A stretch of 64,000 bases of DNA from DATAAP01 sp041690495 (GTDB lineage: Bacteria > Pseudomonadota > Alphaproteobacteria > CACIAM-22H2), in contig JAWLHE010000007.1 in assembly GCA_041690495.1 (NCBI GenBank), positions 186,001 through 250,000 on the forward strand, in the 5' to 3' direction. Under the pieces are notes generated by a model. The model was not told the origin of the DNA. It worked only from the letters and a program-made list of their open reading frames with translations, and did no database searches. A program made the translations under genes and the position numbers. Below, in pieces: positions 51,248 to 60,784 of the stretch. Every line of letters begins with the position of its first letter. Position 1 is the first letter of the stretch.

Positions 51248-54019
51248 TTGACCCAGACGCCGCCCGCTACGCCGTTCGACATTACGCCCGTCACGATCGA
51301 AGAGGAGATGCGACGCTCGTATCTCGATTACGCGATGAGCGTGATCGTGGCGCGCGCACTGCCCGACGTTCGCGACGGCCTCAAGCCGGTCCACCGCCGC
51401 ATCCTCTACGCGATGCAGGAGGGCGGCTATGACTGGAACCGTCCCTTCCGCAAATCGGCCCGCGTCGTCGGCGACGTAATGGGTAAGTACCACCCGCACG
51501 GCGACAGCGCGATTTACGACTCCCTGGTCCGCATGGCGCAGGACTTCTCCATGCGCCTGCCGTTGATCTCCGGCCAAGGCAATTTCGGCTCGATGGACGG
51601 GGACCCGCCGGCGGCCATGCGTTATACCGAAGCGCGGCTGGCGCGGGCATCCGGAGCGCTGCTGACCGACATCGACAAGGAAACGGTCGACTTCCTGCCG
51701 ACCTACGACGACCAGACGGTCGAGCCTACGGTTCTGCCGGCGCAGTTCCCCAACCTGCTGGTCAATGGCGCCAACGGCATCGCCGTCGGCATGGCGACCA
51801 ACATTCCGACCCACAACCTGTCGGAGGTCGTCGACGCCTGCTGCGCCTATATCGACAACCCGGACGTCACCATCGACGACCTGCTCGCGATCCTGCCGGG
51901 TCCCGACTTTCCGACCGGCGGCATCGTGCTGAGCAGCAAGACGGCGCTGCGCGAGGCCTACCGCACCGGGCGCGGCTCACTGATCATGCGCGGCCGTGCC
52001 GATGTCGAGGAGATCCGCAAGGACCGTAACGCCATCGTCATCACCGAGATCCCGTACCAGGTGAACAAGCTTCGCCTGGTGGAACGGATTGCCGAGTGCG
52101 TCCAGGAGAAGCTGATCGACGGCATTGCGGACCTGCGCGACGAAAGCGACCGCGACGGTGTCCGCGTCGTCGTCGAGCTCAAGCGCGACGCCAGCGCCGA
52201 GATTGTCCTCAACCAGCTCTATCGCTACACGCCGCTGCAGACCAGCTTCGGACTGAACATGCTGGCGCTGCACGGCGGACGACCCGAGCTGATGGGGCTC
52301 AGGGAGATCATCTCCGCCTTCGTCGCCTTCCGGGAAGAGGTCATCACCAAGCGCACGCGCTACGAGCTGCGCAAGGCGCGCGAGCGCGCGCATATCTTGA
52401 TCGGCCTGGCGCTGGCGGTGGTCAATCTGGATCCGGTCATCAGGCTGATCCGTGAGGCGCCCGATCCGGCAACTGCGCGGCTGCGCCTGATGGGAACGCC
52501 GTGGCCGGCGTCCGAGATCGGGCCGCTGATCGAACTGGTCAACGAGCCCGGCCCCGGCATCGTCGATGGCAGCTACCGTCTTTCGGAAGAGCAGGCCAAG
52601 GCGATCCTCGAGCTGCGGCTGCATCGCCTGACCGGGCTCGAGCGCGAGAAGATCGCCCAGGACCTGCGCGAGCTGACCACGCAGATCGCCGACCTCATCG
52701 ACATTCTGGGGTCGCGCAGGCGGATCTACGACATCATGAAGGGCGAACTCCTGCGGATGAAGGAGGAGTTCGGCAACGAGCGGCGCACGACGCTCGAGGA
52801 AGGCGGGCTCGACCAGGACATCGAGGACCTGATCCAGCCCGAGGACATGGTCGTGACGGTGACGCATGCCGGCTACATCAAGCGCGTGCCGCTGTCCACG
52901 TATCGCGCGCAGCGCCGCGGCGGCCGCGGCCGCGCCGGCATGGCGACGCGCGACGAAGATTTCCTGTCGCAGGTCTTCGTGGTCAACACCCACACGCCGG
53001 TGCTGTTCTTCTCGTCGAAGGGCATGGCATTCCAGCTCAAGGTTTACAAGCTGCCGCTCGGCACGCCGCAGGCGCGCGGTAGGCCGATGGTGCAGCTGCT
53101 GCCGCTCGGCGAGGGCGAGACGATCTCGACGCTGATGCCGCTGCCGCAGGACGAATCCACCTGGGCCAACCTGCACGTCATGTTCGCGACGTCGACCGGC
53201 AACGTTCGGCGCAACGCGCTGTCGGATTTCACCAACATCAAGGCCAACGGCAAGATCGCGATGAAGCTGGAGGAGGGCGAGCGGCTGATCGCCGTGCGCC
53301 CGTGCAGCGAGGCCGAAGACGTGCTGCTGGCGACGCGCGGCGGCAAGTGCATCCGTTTCCCGGTAGCCGACGTGCGCGTCTTCTCCGGCCGCACCTCGAC
53401 CGGCGTGCGTGGCATCAGACTCGCAGACGGCGACGACGTCATCTCGATGTCGATTCTGCGCCATGCGGAGTTTGATATAGCCGAGCGCGACGCCTATCTG
53501 CGCCTGGCCAAGCGCCGGCGCGGCGGCGAGGGCGAGAACGGTGAGGCGGCGGCGAACGGAAATGGCAATGGCCACGGCGAGGGCGCGGAGGCGCCGACGC
53601 CCATCGTGTCGCTGTCGGAAGAGCGCTATGCCGCCTTCGCGGTGCAGGAGGAATTCATCCTGTCCGTCACCGCGAACGGCTTCGGCAAGCGCACTTCGGC
53701 CTACGAGTACCGGATCACCAATCGCGGCGGGCAGGGCATCGCCAACATCGAGACGTCGGAGCGCAATGGTCCGGTCGTCGCCTCGTTCCCGGTGCGGCAC
53801 GAGGATCAGATCATGCTGGTCACCAATCGCGGCCAGCTCATTCGCACGCCGGTCGACGATATCCGTATCGCCGGCCGCGCGACGCAAGGTGTTACGCTAT
53901 TCAGGGTTGAGGAGGGGGAACGCGTGATGTCGGTAACGCGGCTCGGCGACGAGAACGACACGGAGACGGCGCCCGAGGGCAATGGCGGCCCGGCCATCGG
54001 TGGAGCGTCCGGTGGCTGA
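51248..54019 (+). CDS. gyrA: DNA gyrase subunit A
   Basis: The protein has 923 residues, with a TTG start that matches family starts just before PVTIEEEMRRSYLDYAMSVIVARALPDVRDGL. The catalytic Tyr is in AAMRYTEARL (about Y126). The quinolone region GKYHPHGDSAIYD keeps Ser87 and Asp91, the drug-sensitive residues. The C-terminal beta-pinwheel carries the GyrA box QRRGGRG, needed for negative supercoiling. A low-complexity Gly/Asn/Glu insert lies at about residues 755-785. Its stop overlaps the coaD start. Confidence 0.97.
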   Translation: MTQTPPATPFDITPVTIEEEMRRSYLDYAMSVIVARALPDVRDGLKPVHRRILYAMQEGGYDWNRPFRKSARVVGDVMGKYHPHGDSAIYDSLVRMAQDFSMRLPLISGQGNFGSMDGDPPAAMRYTEARLARASGALLTDIDKETVDFLPTYDDQTVEPTVLPAQFPNLLVNGANGIAVGMATNIPTHNLSEVVDACCAYIDNPDVTIDDLLAILPGPDFPTGGIVLSSKTALREAYRTGRGSLIMRGRADVEEIRKDRNAIVITEIPYQVNKLRLVERIAECVQEKLIDGIADLRDESDRDGVRVVVELKRDASAEIVLNQLYRYTPLQTSFGLNMLALHGGRPELMGLREIISAFVAFREEVITKRTRYELRKARERAHILIGLALAVVNLDPVIRLIREAPDPATARLRLMGTPWPASEIGPLIELVNEPGPGIVDGSYRLSEEQAKAILELRLHRLTGLEREKIAQDLRELTTQIADLIDILGSRRRIYDIMKGELLRMKEEFGNERRTTLEEGGLDQDIEDLIQPEDMVVTVTHAGYIKRVPLSTYRAQRRGGRGRAGMATRDEDFLSQVFVVNTHTPVLFFSSKGMAFQLKVYKLPLGTPQARGRPMVQLLPLGEGETISTLMPLPQDESTWANLHVMFATSTGNVRRNALSDFTNIKANGKIAMKLEEGERLIAVRPCSEAEDVLLATRGGKCIRFPVADVRVFSGRTSTGVRGIRLADGDDVISMSILRHAEFDIAERDAYLRLAKRRRGGEGENGEAAANGNGNGHGEGAEAPTPIVSLSEERYAAFAVQEEFILSVTANGFGKRTSAYEYRITNRGGQGIANIETSERNGPVVASFPVRHEDQIMLVTNRGQLIRTPVDDIRIAGRATQGVTLFRVEEGERVMSVTRLGDENDTETAPEGNGGPAIGGASGG

Positions 54020-54584
54020 GCGAATCGGGGTCTATCCGGGCACGTTCGATCCTGTCACCAACGGGCACATGGACATCATCGTGCGGGCGGCCGGCGTGGT
54101 CGACCGGCTGGTCGTTGCGGTCGCGGTGAATGCGGGCAAGGGGCCGCTGTTCTCGCTGGACGAGCGCGTCGAGCTGCTCAAGGCGGAACTCGGCGCGCTC
54201 AACAACGGTCTTGCCCAGCGCATCGAGATCCGCCCGTTCCAGTCGCTGCTGATGCATTTCGCGGAATCGGTCGGTGCCAAGGTCATCATCCGCGGGCTGC
54301 GCGCCGTGTCGGATTTCGATTATGAGTTCCAGATGGCGGGCATGAACCGCCGCCTGAATCCGCAGGTCGAAACCGTGTTCCTGATGGCGTCGGAGACCAA
54401 CCAGTTCATCTCCTCGCGCTTCGTCAAGGAGATCGCCCGTCTCGGCGGCAACATCAGCCATTTCGTCAGCCCGCGCGTTACCAAGCGGGTCGCCGAGGCG
54501 ATCGCGAGCGCCAATGCCGGCGGCGGCGAAAGCGCCGGTGCGGCGCCGACCATCCCGGCACCCGCCACGCGCACGCATATCTGA
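54012..54584 (+). CDS. coaD: Phosphopantetheine adenylyltransferase
   Basis: The enzyme has 190 residues from a GTG with GGAG 6 nt upstream. GVYPGTFDPVTNGHMDII carries the nucleotidyltransferase T/HxGH motif, and NQFISSRFVKEIARLGGNISHFVSP the ISSxxxR motif. It makes dephospho-CoA. An ATG at 53982 inside gyrA is an alternative start. The gyrA-coaD pair is common in alphaproteobacteria. The C-terminal 20 residues, Gly/Ala/Pro-rich, are longer than usual. Confidence 0.95.
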   Translation: MAERIGVYPGTFDPVTNGHMDIIVRAAGVVDRLVVAVAVNAGKGPLFSLDERVELLKAELGALNNGLAQRIEIRPFQSLLMHFAESVGAKVIIRGLRAVSDFDYEFQMAGMNRRLNPQVETVFLMASETNQFISSRFVKEIARLGGNISHFVSPRVTKRVAEAIASANAGGGESAGAAPTIPAPATRTHI

Positions 54585-54634
54585 TCCGGTTGACCCCCCG
54601 GAGCCCGGCCCTTATGGTCCGGCCATCCTCGCGG

Positions 54635-54709
54635 GAGCCCGTAGCTCAGCGGTAGAGCATCTGACTTTTAATCAGAGGGTCCTGGGTTCGATCCCCAGCG
54701 GGCTCACCA
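54635..54709 (+). tRNA. tRNA-Lys (anticodon TTT)
   Basis: A 75-nt cloverleaf. Acceptor GAGCCCG pairs with CGGGCTC; the D-arm is AGCTCAGCGGTAGAGC; the anticodon stem TCTGA/TCAGA holds loop CTTTTAA with anticodon TTT; the T-arm is CTGGGTTCGATCCCCAG. The CCA end is encoded. It lies 50 bp after coaD. Confidence 0.97.
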
Positions 54710-54736
54710 ACCTAAGAGACGTGTTGTAGAGCAATT

Positions 54737-55579
54737 TCATCCCTGCCGGCGCTTGCGCAGCATGCCGGCGACGGGAAAAAGAATGGCGAATCCCGCGAGC
54801 GAGGAGACGACCACCATGGCGACCGTGTCTGGGTGGCCGACTGCCTGCGTCGCGACGACAGTGGCGGCTGCGATATTGCGCTGCGCGGTGCCCAGGCCGA
54901 GCACTTCCCTCGACGAGCGCTGCGGGCCGCCGAGGCCATAGCCGATGGCGAACGCCCCGCCAATCAGGATGAACGCGGCGAGGATCGCGGCGGTGCGGAG
55001 GATCGCGAGGATACCAGGCAGATTGGCGAGGATGGTCGCCGCCACCAGCACGATGAGCGAGACCGTGGAAAGCGTTCCCATGAGCGGCTGCACGCGCTGC
55101 GCCAATTGGGGAGCCCGCGCGCGCATCACGAGACCGATGCCGAGCGGCAGCAGCATCGTCAGGACGAGCGGGCTCGAGATCGAGAACGCGCTCACCCCGG
55201 CGTCGGGGAGCTCGAGCGGCACCACGATCGGCATGTAAACGATCGTCGCGGGCAGCAGCACGAGGAGGAGCGTCGCGCTCAGTGCCACGTCGCTGTCGGC
55301 CGCTTCCGTGAGCTTGATGAGGAACGGGGCGCCGGCCGCCGCGGCGATGAGGAACAGACCGATCGCGTGCGCTGGCTCGAGCGGAAAGATCTGAACCACG
55401 ATGTAGGCGAGGAGCGGCACCAGGATAAAGTTCACTGCCAGCGCGCGCAGCACCTTCCGCCACTGGCGCAGCGGGTCGACGATCTCGCGCCAGTCGTGGC
55501 CCAGGCCCACCGCGAGCATGCTGATCACCGCGAAGGCGAGCGCGGCGAAGCTGACGACCCCTTGCAGCGCTGCGGCCAT
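54737..55579 (-). CDS. Bile acid:sodium symporter (BASS) family transporter
   Basis: The protein has 280 residues and about nine membrane helices. It starts MAAALQGVVSFAALAFAVISMLAVGLG. The later APFLIKLTEAADSDVALSATLLLV and LGLGTAQRNIAAATVVA segments contain the conserved polar residues of the sodium sites in BASS/ASBT-type carriers. It would import an organic anion with Na+. It is the last gene of a minus-strand run and follows the arylsulfatase by 2 bp. Confidence 0.88.
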   Translation of the reverse strand: MAAALQGVVSFAALAFAVISMLAVGLGHDWREIVDPLRQWRKVLRALAVNFILVPLLAYIVVQIFPLEPAHAIGLFLIAAAAGAPFLIKLTEAADSDVALSATLLLVLLPATIVYMPIVVPLELPDAGVSAFSISSPLVLTMLLPLGIGLVMRARAPQLAQRVQPLMGTLSTVSLIVLVAATILANLPGILAILRTAAILAAFILIGGAFAIGYGLGGPQRSSREVLGLGTAQRNIAAATVVATQAVGHPDTVAMVVVSSLAGFAILFPVAGMLRKRRQG

Positions 55580-55581
55580 CC

Positions 55582-57936
55582 CTACTCGCGCACGAGCGCG
55601 GCCTTCAGCCGCTCTTCGCCCGGAATCGCGGCGTCTTCGTCCCGCCCGCTTTCGGGGATCTCGATCTCGACCCAGAGCACCTGCCCGTTGAATTCGTGCA
55701 CGGTGTAGTCGCCGGTCACGGGCGATCCGCCGTCGCGCCCGATCTCGAGCGGTTCGTCGCTGGCGAAAGGCAGCGGCTGCGTTCGCCCGACGCGGCCTTC
55801 CCCCACAGGCCGGTCGTCGATGAACAGGCGCACGGTCCCGCCCTTCGCCACGCCCGCGCCGTCGTAGTCGAAATCCATGCGCAAATGATGCAAGCCGCGG
55901 GGCAAAGCCTCGGCCGCCTCGACATGGAAGAAATCGATGCCGTAAAAGTTGTAGCAGTACTTCGGCCGCCCGTTCTTCGCGTAGAGCGACCAGCCGCCCG
56001 GGAAGCCGCCTTGCGCAACGATGACGCCCTCGCACAAGGTGTCGGGCACGACCACCTCCGCGGTCACGCGGTGCGACTTGTTCTTGATGCTGATCACCGA
56101 GAAGGCGTTGAGCCGCCCGACGCCGGGATAGAGACGCTGGCGCCGCCCGCGCGCGAGGACCGGCCGTCCGGCGGTATCCGGATCGGCGCGCTCCGCCGCG
56201 CGGCCGTCGAGCGGCAGGACGTTGTACTTCGCCGCCTCGATGAGAAAGAGCCGCTGCAGTTCGGCGAGCTTCGCCGGCTCGCGCTGCGCGAGGTCGTTCG
56301 CCTGCGTCCAGTCGTGGTCCGTGTCGTAGAGCTCCCAGACGTCGTCCTCGAAATTCCGCGGCCCGCCGCCCGCCAGTGGCGGGTTGTGCGCCGTCACCGC
56401 GGTCCATCCCTTGTGGTAGATGCCGCGGTTGCCGAGGATCTCGAAGTACTGCGTCTCGTGACGCTCGGGTGCACCGGCGTCGTCGAAGCTGTAGGCCATG
56501 CTCACGCCCTCGATCGGCTGCTGGCCGACGCCGTTCACGGTGCTCGGGTGCGGCAGCTGCGCGACCTCGAGCAAGGTCGGCGCTACATCGATGACGTGGT
56601 GGAACTGGTGGCGCAGCTCCCCGCGTGCCGCGATGCCGCGCGGCCAATGCACGACGAGACCATTTCGTGTGCCGCCCCAGTGCGAGGCGACGCGCTTGGT
56701 CCACTGGTAGGGCGTGTCCATGGCGTGCGCCCAGCCGAGCGAGTACTGCGGATATGATTGCGGCGTGCCGAAAGACTCCAGGCGCGCACGCAGGAATTCC
56801 GGCGTCTCGATATCGGCCATTCCCGTCATCGTGAGCGCCTCGTTCCAGGTGCCGTTCAGCGTTCCTTCGCCGGAGGCGCCATTGTCTCCGGTGATAAGGA
56901 GCATCAGCGTGTTCTCCAGCGCGTCGTGTGCCTCGATCGCGGCGACCACTTGGCCGATGCACCAATCGGTGTGCTCGAGGAACGCCGCGTAGAGTTCCAT
57001 CTCGCGGGCGAGCACGGGCTTCATCTCGTCGGGAATGTCGCGCCATGCCGGAATGCCGTCCGGGCGCGGCGTAAGATCGCACTCCTTCGGAATTACGCCG
57101 ATCTGCTTCTGGCGCGTGAAGGTCTCCTCCCGCACCGCGTCCCAGCCCTGGTCGAAGGCGCCGCGATAGCGATCGCGCCAGTCCGCGGGGAGATGGATCG
57201 GCGCATGCGTGGCTCCGGGCGCGAAGTACAGGAAAAACGGCTTGTCTGGCACAAGGGCGCAGTGCTGGTCCAGCCAGCGGCGCGCCCGCGACGCGAGGTC
57301 CTCGGTGAGGTGATAGCCCTGCTGCGGCGATCTCTCCGCGCGTACGGGATTCGTGCCTTCGATGAGCGTCGGATAGAACTGGCTCGTTTCGCCGCCCACG
57401 AAGCCGTAGAAGTACTCGAAGCCGCTGCCGGTCGGCCAGCGGTCGAAGGGTCCGGCAGGGCTCCATTCCCAGGTCGGCACCTCGTGGCACTTGCCGAACT
57501 GGGCGGTGGAGTAGCCGTTGAGGCGCAGCATCTCCGCGATCGTTGCGGCGGTGTTCGGTCGCTTCGAGGTGTAGCCCGGAGCCGCCGTCGCCATGTCGGA
57601 CACGGCGCCCATGCCGACCGAATGATGGTTGCGTCCAGTGAGCATCGCCTGCCGCGTCGGGGAACACATCGCGGTGGTGTGAAAGCGCGTGTAGCGCAGG
57701 CCCTGGGCCGCGAGGTGATCGAGGTGCGGCGTGCGGCACGGGCCGCCGAAGGCGCTGTTGGAGCCGAATCCGGCATCGTCGATCAGTACGAGGAAGATGT
57801 TCGGCGCCCCTTCCGGCGGGCGCAGCGGCTCTATGGGTTCGTAGCGCGCATCGGGGTGCCGGGCATCGTACATGGTCGGACCTGCATAGGCGCGGTCGGG
57901 AACGGGCAGGATGTCGCGCGGGAGATGGAGAACCAT
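55582..57936 (-). CDS. Arylsulfatase (formylglycine-type)
   Basis: The protein has 784 residues. The Cys to be converted to formylglycine is C91 in CSPTRQAMLTGR. Metal-binding Asp53-Asp54 are in FLVLIDDAGFG, and DNG in LLITGDNGASGEG. The long C-terminal part after about residue 560 is a separate beta-rich domain. No signal peptide is present, so it is probably cytosolic. It releases sulfate from organic sulfate esters. AGAGGGA lies before the ATG. No formylglycine-generating enzyme gene is in the window. Confidence 0.92.
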   Translation of the reverse strand: MVLHLPRDILPVPDRAYAGPTMYDARHPDARYEPIEPLRPPEGAPNIFLVLIDDAGFGSNSAFGGPCRTPHLDHLAAQGLRYTRFHTTAMCSPTRQAMLTGRNHHSVGMGAVSDMATAAPGYTSKRPNTAATIAEMLRLNGYSTAQFGKCHEVPTWEWSPAGPFDRWPTGSGFEYFYGFVGGETSQFYPTLIEGTNPVRAERSPQQGYHLTEDLASRARRWLDQHCALVPDKPFFLYFAPGATHAPIHLPADWRDRYRGAFDQGWDAVREETFTRQKQIGVIPKECDLTPRPDGIPAWRDIPDEMKPVLAREMELYAAFLEHTDWCIGQVVAAIEAHDALENTLMLLITGDNGASGEGTLNGTWNEALTMTGMADIETPEFLRARLESFGTPQSYPQYSLGWAHAMDTPYQWTKRVASHWGGTRNGLVVHWPRGIAARGELRHQFHHVIDVAPTLLEVAQLPHPSTVNGVGQQPIEGVSMAYSFDDAGAPERHETQYFEILGNRGIYHKGWTAVTAHNPPLAGGGPRNFEDDVWELYDTDHDWTQANDLAQREPAKLAELQRLFLIEAAKYNVLPLDGRAAERADPDTAGRPVLARGRRQRLYPGVGRLNAFSVISIKNKSHRVTAEVVVPDTLCEGVIVAQGGFPGGWSLYAKNGRPKYCYNFYGIDFFHVEAAEALPRGLHHLRMDFDYDGAGVAKGGTVRLFIDDRPVGEGRVGRTQPLPFASDEPLEIGRDGGSPVTGDYTVHEFNGQVLWVEIEIPESGRDEDAAIPGEERLKAALVRE

Positions 57937-57960
57937 GGTGATCCCTCTTGAAGAAATGGC

Positions 57961-59730
57961 TTACTTGCTCGCAAGCGGCGTACCGTCACCGCCCTGCTTG
58001 ACGCTGACGAGCCAACTTTGCGCGTCGCCGATTGCTTCCCGGGTCGATTGGCCCAGGACCGGCGTGGCTTCGTAGGCACGCACCGGGCCGGCGAGGTCGA
58101 GCTTCCCCGTGCGCACGATGTCATCGTGCAGCTGCCTGCTGAGCCCGGTGAGATAAAGCCGCCCGTTCGCTTTCTGTAGCGATCCGGCATAGCGGGTGAG
58201 GACTTCAATCAAGGTCGCGCCGACGTGCGTGCGGCCGCGTAGCCGCAGCACAACCACGGGATTGCGTGCGCCGTAGACGGCGGGAAGCTGCCGCTCGAGG
58301 GTCCGCGCGCCAGCGTAGAAGATATGGCCGTAGACGTGCAGCACCGTTACGGCATTGGAGGTGAGCTCCCGGTGCGGCCGGCGCTCCTCGATGGAGCCGT
58401 CGGGCCGCTCGCGCTGTTCGACCAGCACCACGTCGGTCGCCGCTCCGGTTACGTAGAGCAGCGCCGAGAGCACAACGCCTATGGCGACGGCCGCCTGGAT
58501 CGGGAGGGAGAGCATGGCAAAGAACGTGGCGACGATCGTGAGTCGCGAAGGCCAGCCGGTTCGCCAGATCGACACCACCTCCGTTGGCTGAAGCGTGCGC
58601 GCGCCCGCCAGGACGAGCAGGGCGCCGAGCGCCGGTATGGCGATCGGCGACACCAGTTGCGGAAACGCGATCACCACGACGCCCATCCAAACGCCGGCAA
58701 AAATCGCCGCCCAGCGCGAGCCGGCGCCAGCGAGCAGGCTGAGCGCCGTGGCGCTGAGCGAGCCGCCGACCGGAAGGGCCCGAATGAACCCGCACGCCAC
58801 GTTGGCCACGCCCATCGCTACGAAGTCGCGCGACGCGTTGGCACGGGCGCCCTCGGGATTCGGCACGCTCTGGCTCACGCCCGCCGCCTGCACCACGATC
58901 ACCACCGCGACGGCGAACGCCCCGCTCACGACCTGAAGCGCGTTCCCGAACGATGGTAGCTGGGGCAAGGGAAAGCCGCGCGCGAACTCGCCGACGTCGC
59001 GCACCGTCCGTATCGAGTCCATTCCTGCCAGCGCGACCAGCGCCGAAGGCACGGCGATCGCGACGAGAATGCCGAAATTGCCGAGCCGCGTGCGCGGCAG
59101 CGCAAGGGCGAGCGCGAGGGTGAGCATCGCCACGCCGAGCGACGCAACGTCCACCTCGTCCAAGTGAAGGAGCAGGTCGAGAAAGCGCGCGGTGGCGTTT
59201 GCGCCCTGCGCCGCATAGCCGGTCGCGCTGGGCAGCTGGCTGAGCACGATCAGAACGCCGACACCCATGAGGAAGCCGGTCATCACCGAGAAGGAAACGA
59301 AGCGCGTGAGGCGTCCCAGGTCCAGCACGCCGAAGATCACCTGGAACGCGCCGGTCAGCACCACCATAAGAAAGAGCGCACTTTCGCGCTCGGCGCCGAC
59401 GAGACCGCCGAGCGCCTGTCCCGCGGTGACCGAAGCGGCCGCGGTAGTAGTCACCACCATGAGGCGAGTGCTGGAGAGCAAGCCGCCAGCAAGCGGTCCG
59501 ACTATCGTGGCGTACAGCCCATACAGCGGGTTGACGCCGACCAGGATCGCGTTCGCCATGCCGTCGGGAACGTTCGCGGCGGTGAGGCTGAGGCCCGCGA
59601 CCGCGTCCCGGCGCAGCGCCGAGCGGCCCGGAAGATGTCGCCGTCTCCACCCTGCCGCCGCTTCGCGCAGCCTGCCGAGTCCAGGCTGGCCGACCTCCGG
59701 CTCGGCGTCGGAGCTCACCCGCGTGGGCAC
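57961..59730 (-). CDS. SulP-family sulfate/anion transporter with STAS domain
   Basis: The protein has 589 residues from a GTG start. The membrane domain spans about residues 40-430, with AGLSLTAANVPDGMANAILVGVNPLYGLYATIVGPLAGGL matching the SLC26/SulP signature. The C-terminal cytosolic STAS domain holds VLHVYGHIFYAGARTLERQLP. It is a secondary transporter of sulfate or related anions. It lies just before the arylsulfatase gene and overlaps DUF421 by 16 bp, so they share one transcript. Confidence 0.92.
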   Translation of the reverse strand: MPTRVSSDAEPEVGQPGLGRLREAAAGWRRRHLPGRSALRRDAVAGLSLTAANVPDGMANAILVGVNPLYGLYATIVGPLAGGLLSSTRLMVVTTTAAASVTAGQALGGLVGAERESALFLMVVLTGAFQVIFGVLDLGRLTRFVSFSVMTGFLMGVGVLIVLSQLPSATGYAAQGANATARFLDLLLHLDEVDVASLGVAMLTLALALALPRTRLGNFGILVAIAVPSALVALAGMDSIRTVRDVGEFARGFPLPQLPSFGNALQVVSGAFAVAVVIVVQAAGVSQSVPNPEGARANASRDFVAMGVANVACGFIRALPVGGSLSATALSLLAGAGSRWAAIFAGVWMGVVVIAFPQLVSPIAIPALGALLVLAGARTLQPTEVVSIWRTGWPSRLTIVATFFAMLSLPIQAAVAIGVVLSALLYVTGAATDVVLVEQRERPDGSIEERRPHRELTSNAVTVLHVYGHIFYAGARTLERQLPAVYGARNPVVVLRLRGRTHVGATLIEVLTRYAGSLQKANGRLYLTGLSRQLHDDIVRTGKLDLAGPVRAYEATPVLGQSTREAIGDAQSWLVSVKQGGDGTPLASK

Positions 59731-60233
59731 GGGATCACACTGATGTCGCCGCTGCGCTCCATGTAGGCGGCGGCTACCGCGGAAGGGTCGTCGTCGTGGA
59801 TCTGCAGGCGAAGCGCCTCGGCGAGGTCCTCGTCCGTGATGTGGGCGCGCCGCATGCCGTCATCGAGCACCTTGCCGTCGCGGATCAATGGGATGCGGGT
59901 GCCCTTGATCGTCGCGCTGATCCAGTGCACACGGAACGCCGCTGCGGCGAGCACCCAATGCATGACCAGCAGCATGACGCCGGCAAACAGGGTGGGCACG
60001 AACGGCGCATTGCCGTTGATCGCCCGGCTCATGACGGATCCCGCCATGATCGCAACGATAACGTCGAAGGCACTCGGCTTGGCCAGCAGCCGCCGGCTGC
60101 CGAGGCGTATGACGACCAGGGTGAAGACGTAGACGACCACTGTGCGCAGCACCATCGAACCCGCATCCGGGTCTTGAGGATCGCGGCTGAGATCAAGAAG
60201 GAATTGTAGGTGCGTCCACAGGGTTTCCATCAT
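59715..60233 (-). CDS. DUF421 (YetF-like) membrane protein
   Basis: The protein has 172 residues with two or three membrane helices (RTVVVYVFTLVVIRLGSRRLLAKPSAFDVIVAIMAGSVMSRAING), then a soluble C-terminal domain (RIPLIRDGKVLDDGMRRAHITDEDLAEALR). This matches DUF421/YetF proteins of unknown function. The ATG at 60233 has AGGAGG 6 nt upstream. It heads DUF421-SulP-sulfatase-BASS. Confidence 0.85.
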   Translation of the reverse strand: MMETLWTHLQFLLDLSRDPQDPDAGSMVLRTVVVYVFTLVVIRLGSRRLLAKPSAFDVIVAIMAGSVMSRAINGNAPFVPTLFAGVMLLVMHWVLAAAAFRVHWISATIKGTRIPLIRDGKVLDDGMRRAHITDEDLAEALRLQIHDDDPSAVAAAYMERSGDISVIPCPRG

Positions 60234-60784
60234 CCCGGTCCTCCTGCTGAGTGCACTCTGCGATCGCCCCAACATTCCGGCGAATCAGCTGCGCACTTGC
60301 TTGACTCCGGGTGGCCGGCTGCTGGACCGGCCATGTCGACGGCGTAGAGCTGTTGCTCAGCTGCCATGGACGCCTTTGGAGACGGGTGCCTCCCGCAACG
60401 CAACGCCCGCGACACAGTTCCCGCCGGCGCCGTCATGACCTTATCGACATGTCGGGAACCTGCGCTCTTCTCGCTGCCCGCAGGCGGATCGCTGAGCGGA
60501 TTTCGCGCTTCGTGGTGGCAGTCGTCAGCGCGTACTAGGCTCGGGAAAGCTGATCAATATGGCAGAGGCGGCCGCCAACGCCCTTCATCCCGACCTGCAC
60601 ATCGGTGCTGCCGGGATCGCGATGGAGCGCAGAGCGTGGCGGTGCTTCGCTTGGCGTGGCGGGGGTGTAACCGCCTACCTGACCGGCACGCCGACGCGCG
60701 ATGCGCGACATCTTCTGCGTGCTGCAGACTGGCGGGCCACGCCTCTCCTGCTCATCGTGATTTATTCCGCGCCGCCGAGAACGA
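60234..60784. other. Long non-coding stretch
   Basis: About 550 bp between the DUF421 start and the deacetylase stop. Both strands have open frames of 60-210 codons, but none has a recognisable domain or convincing start. No tRNA, insertion-sequence end or strong hairpin is seen. A DUF421 promoter is expected near the left end. Confidence 0.5.

Noticed and set aside
51977..53887. A 636-codon open frame opposite gyrA
   Set aside because: No recognisable domain, and gyrA on the other strand has every expected motif.
54635..54709. tRNA-Lys as an integration site with a repeated 3' end
   Set aside because: No second copy of the tRNA 3' end and no integrase were found in the downstream 9 kb, so an att site is not claimed.
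54737..57739. A 1000-codon frame in which the BASS carrier has a long N-terminal extension
   Set aside because: The extension is the arylsulfatase gene read in the wrong frame. The BASS protein starts at 55579, just after the sulfatase stop.
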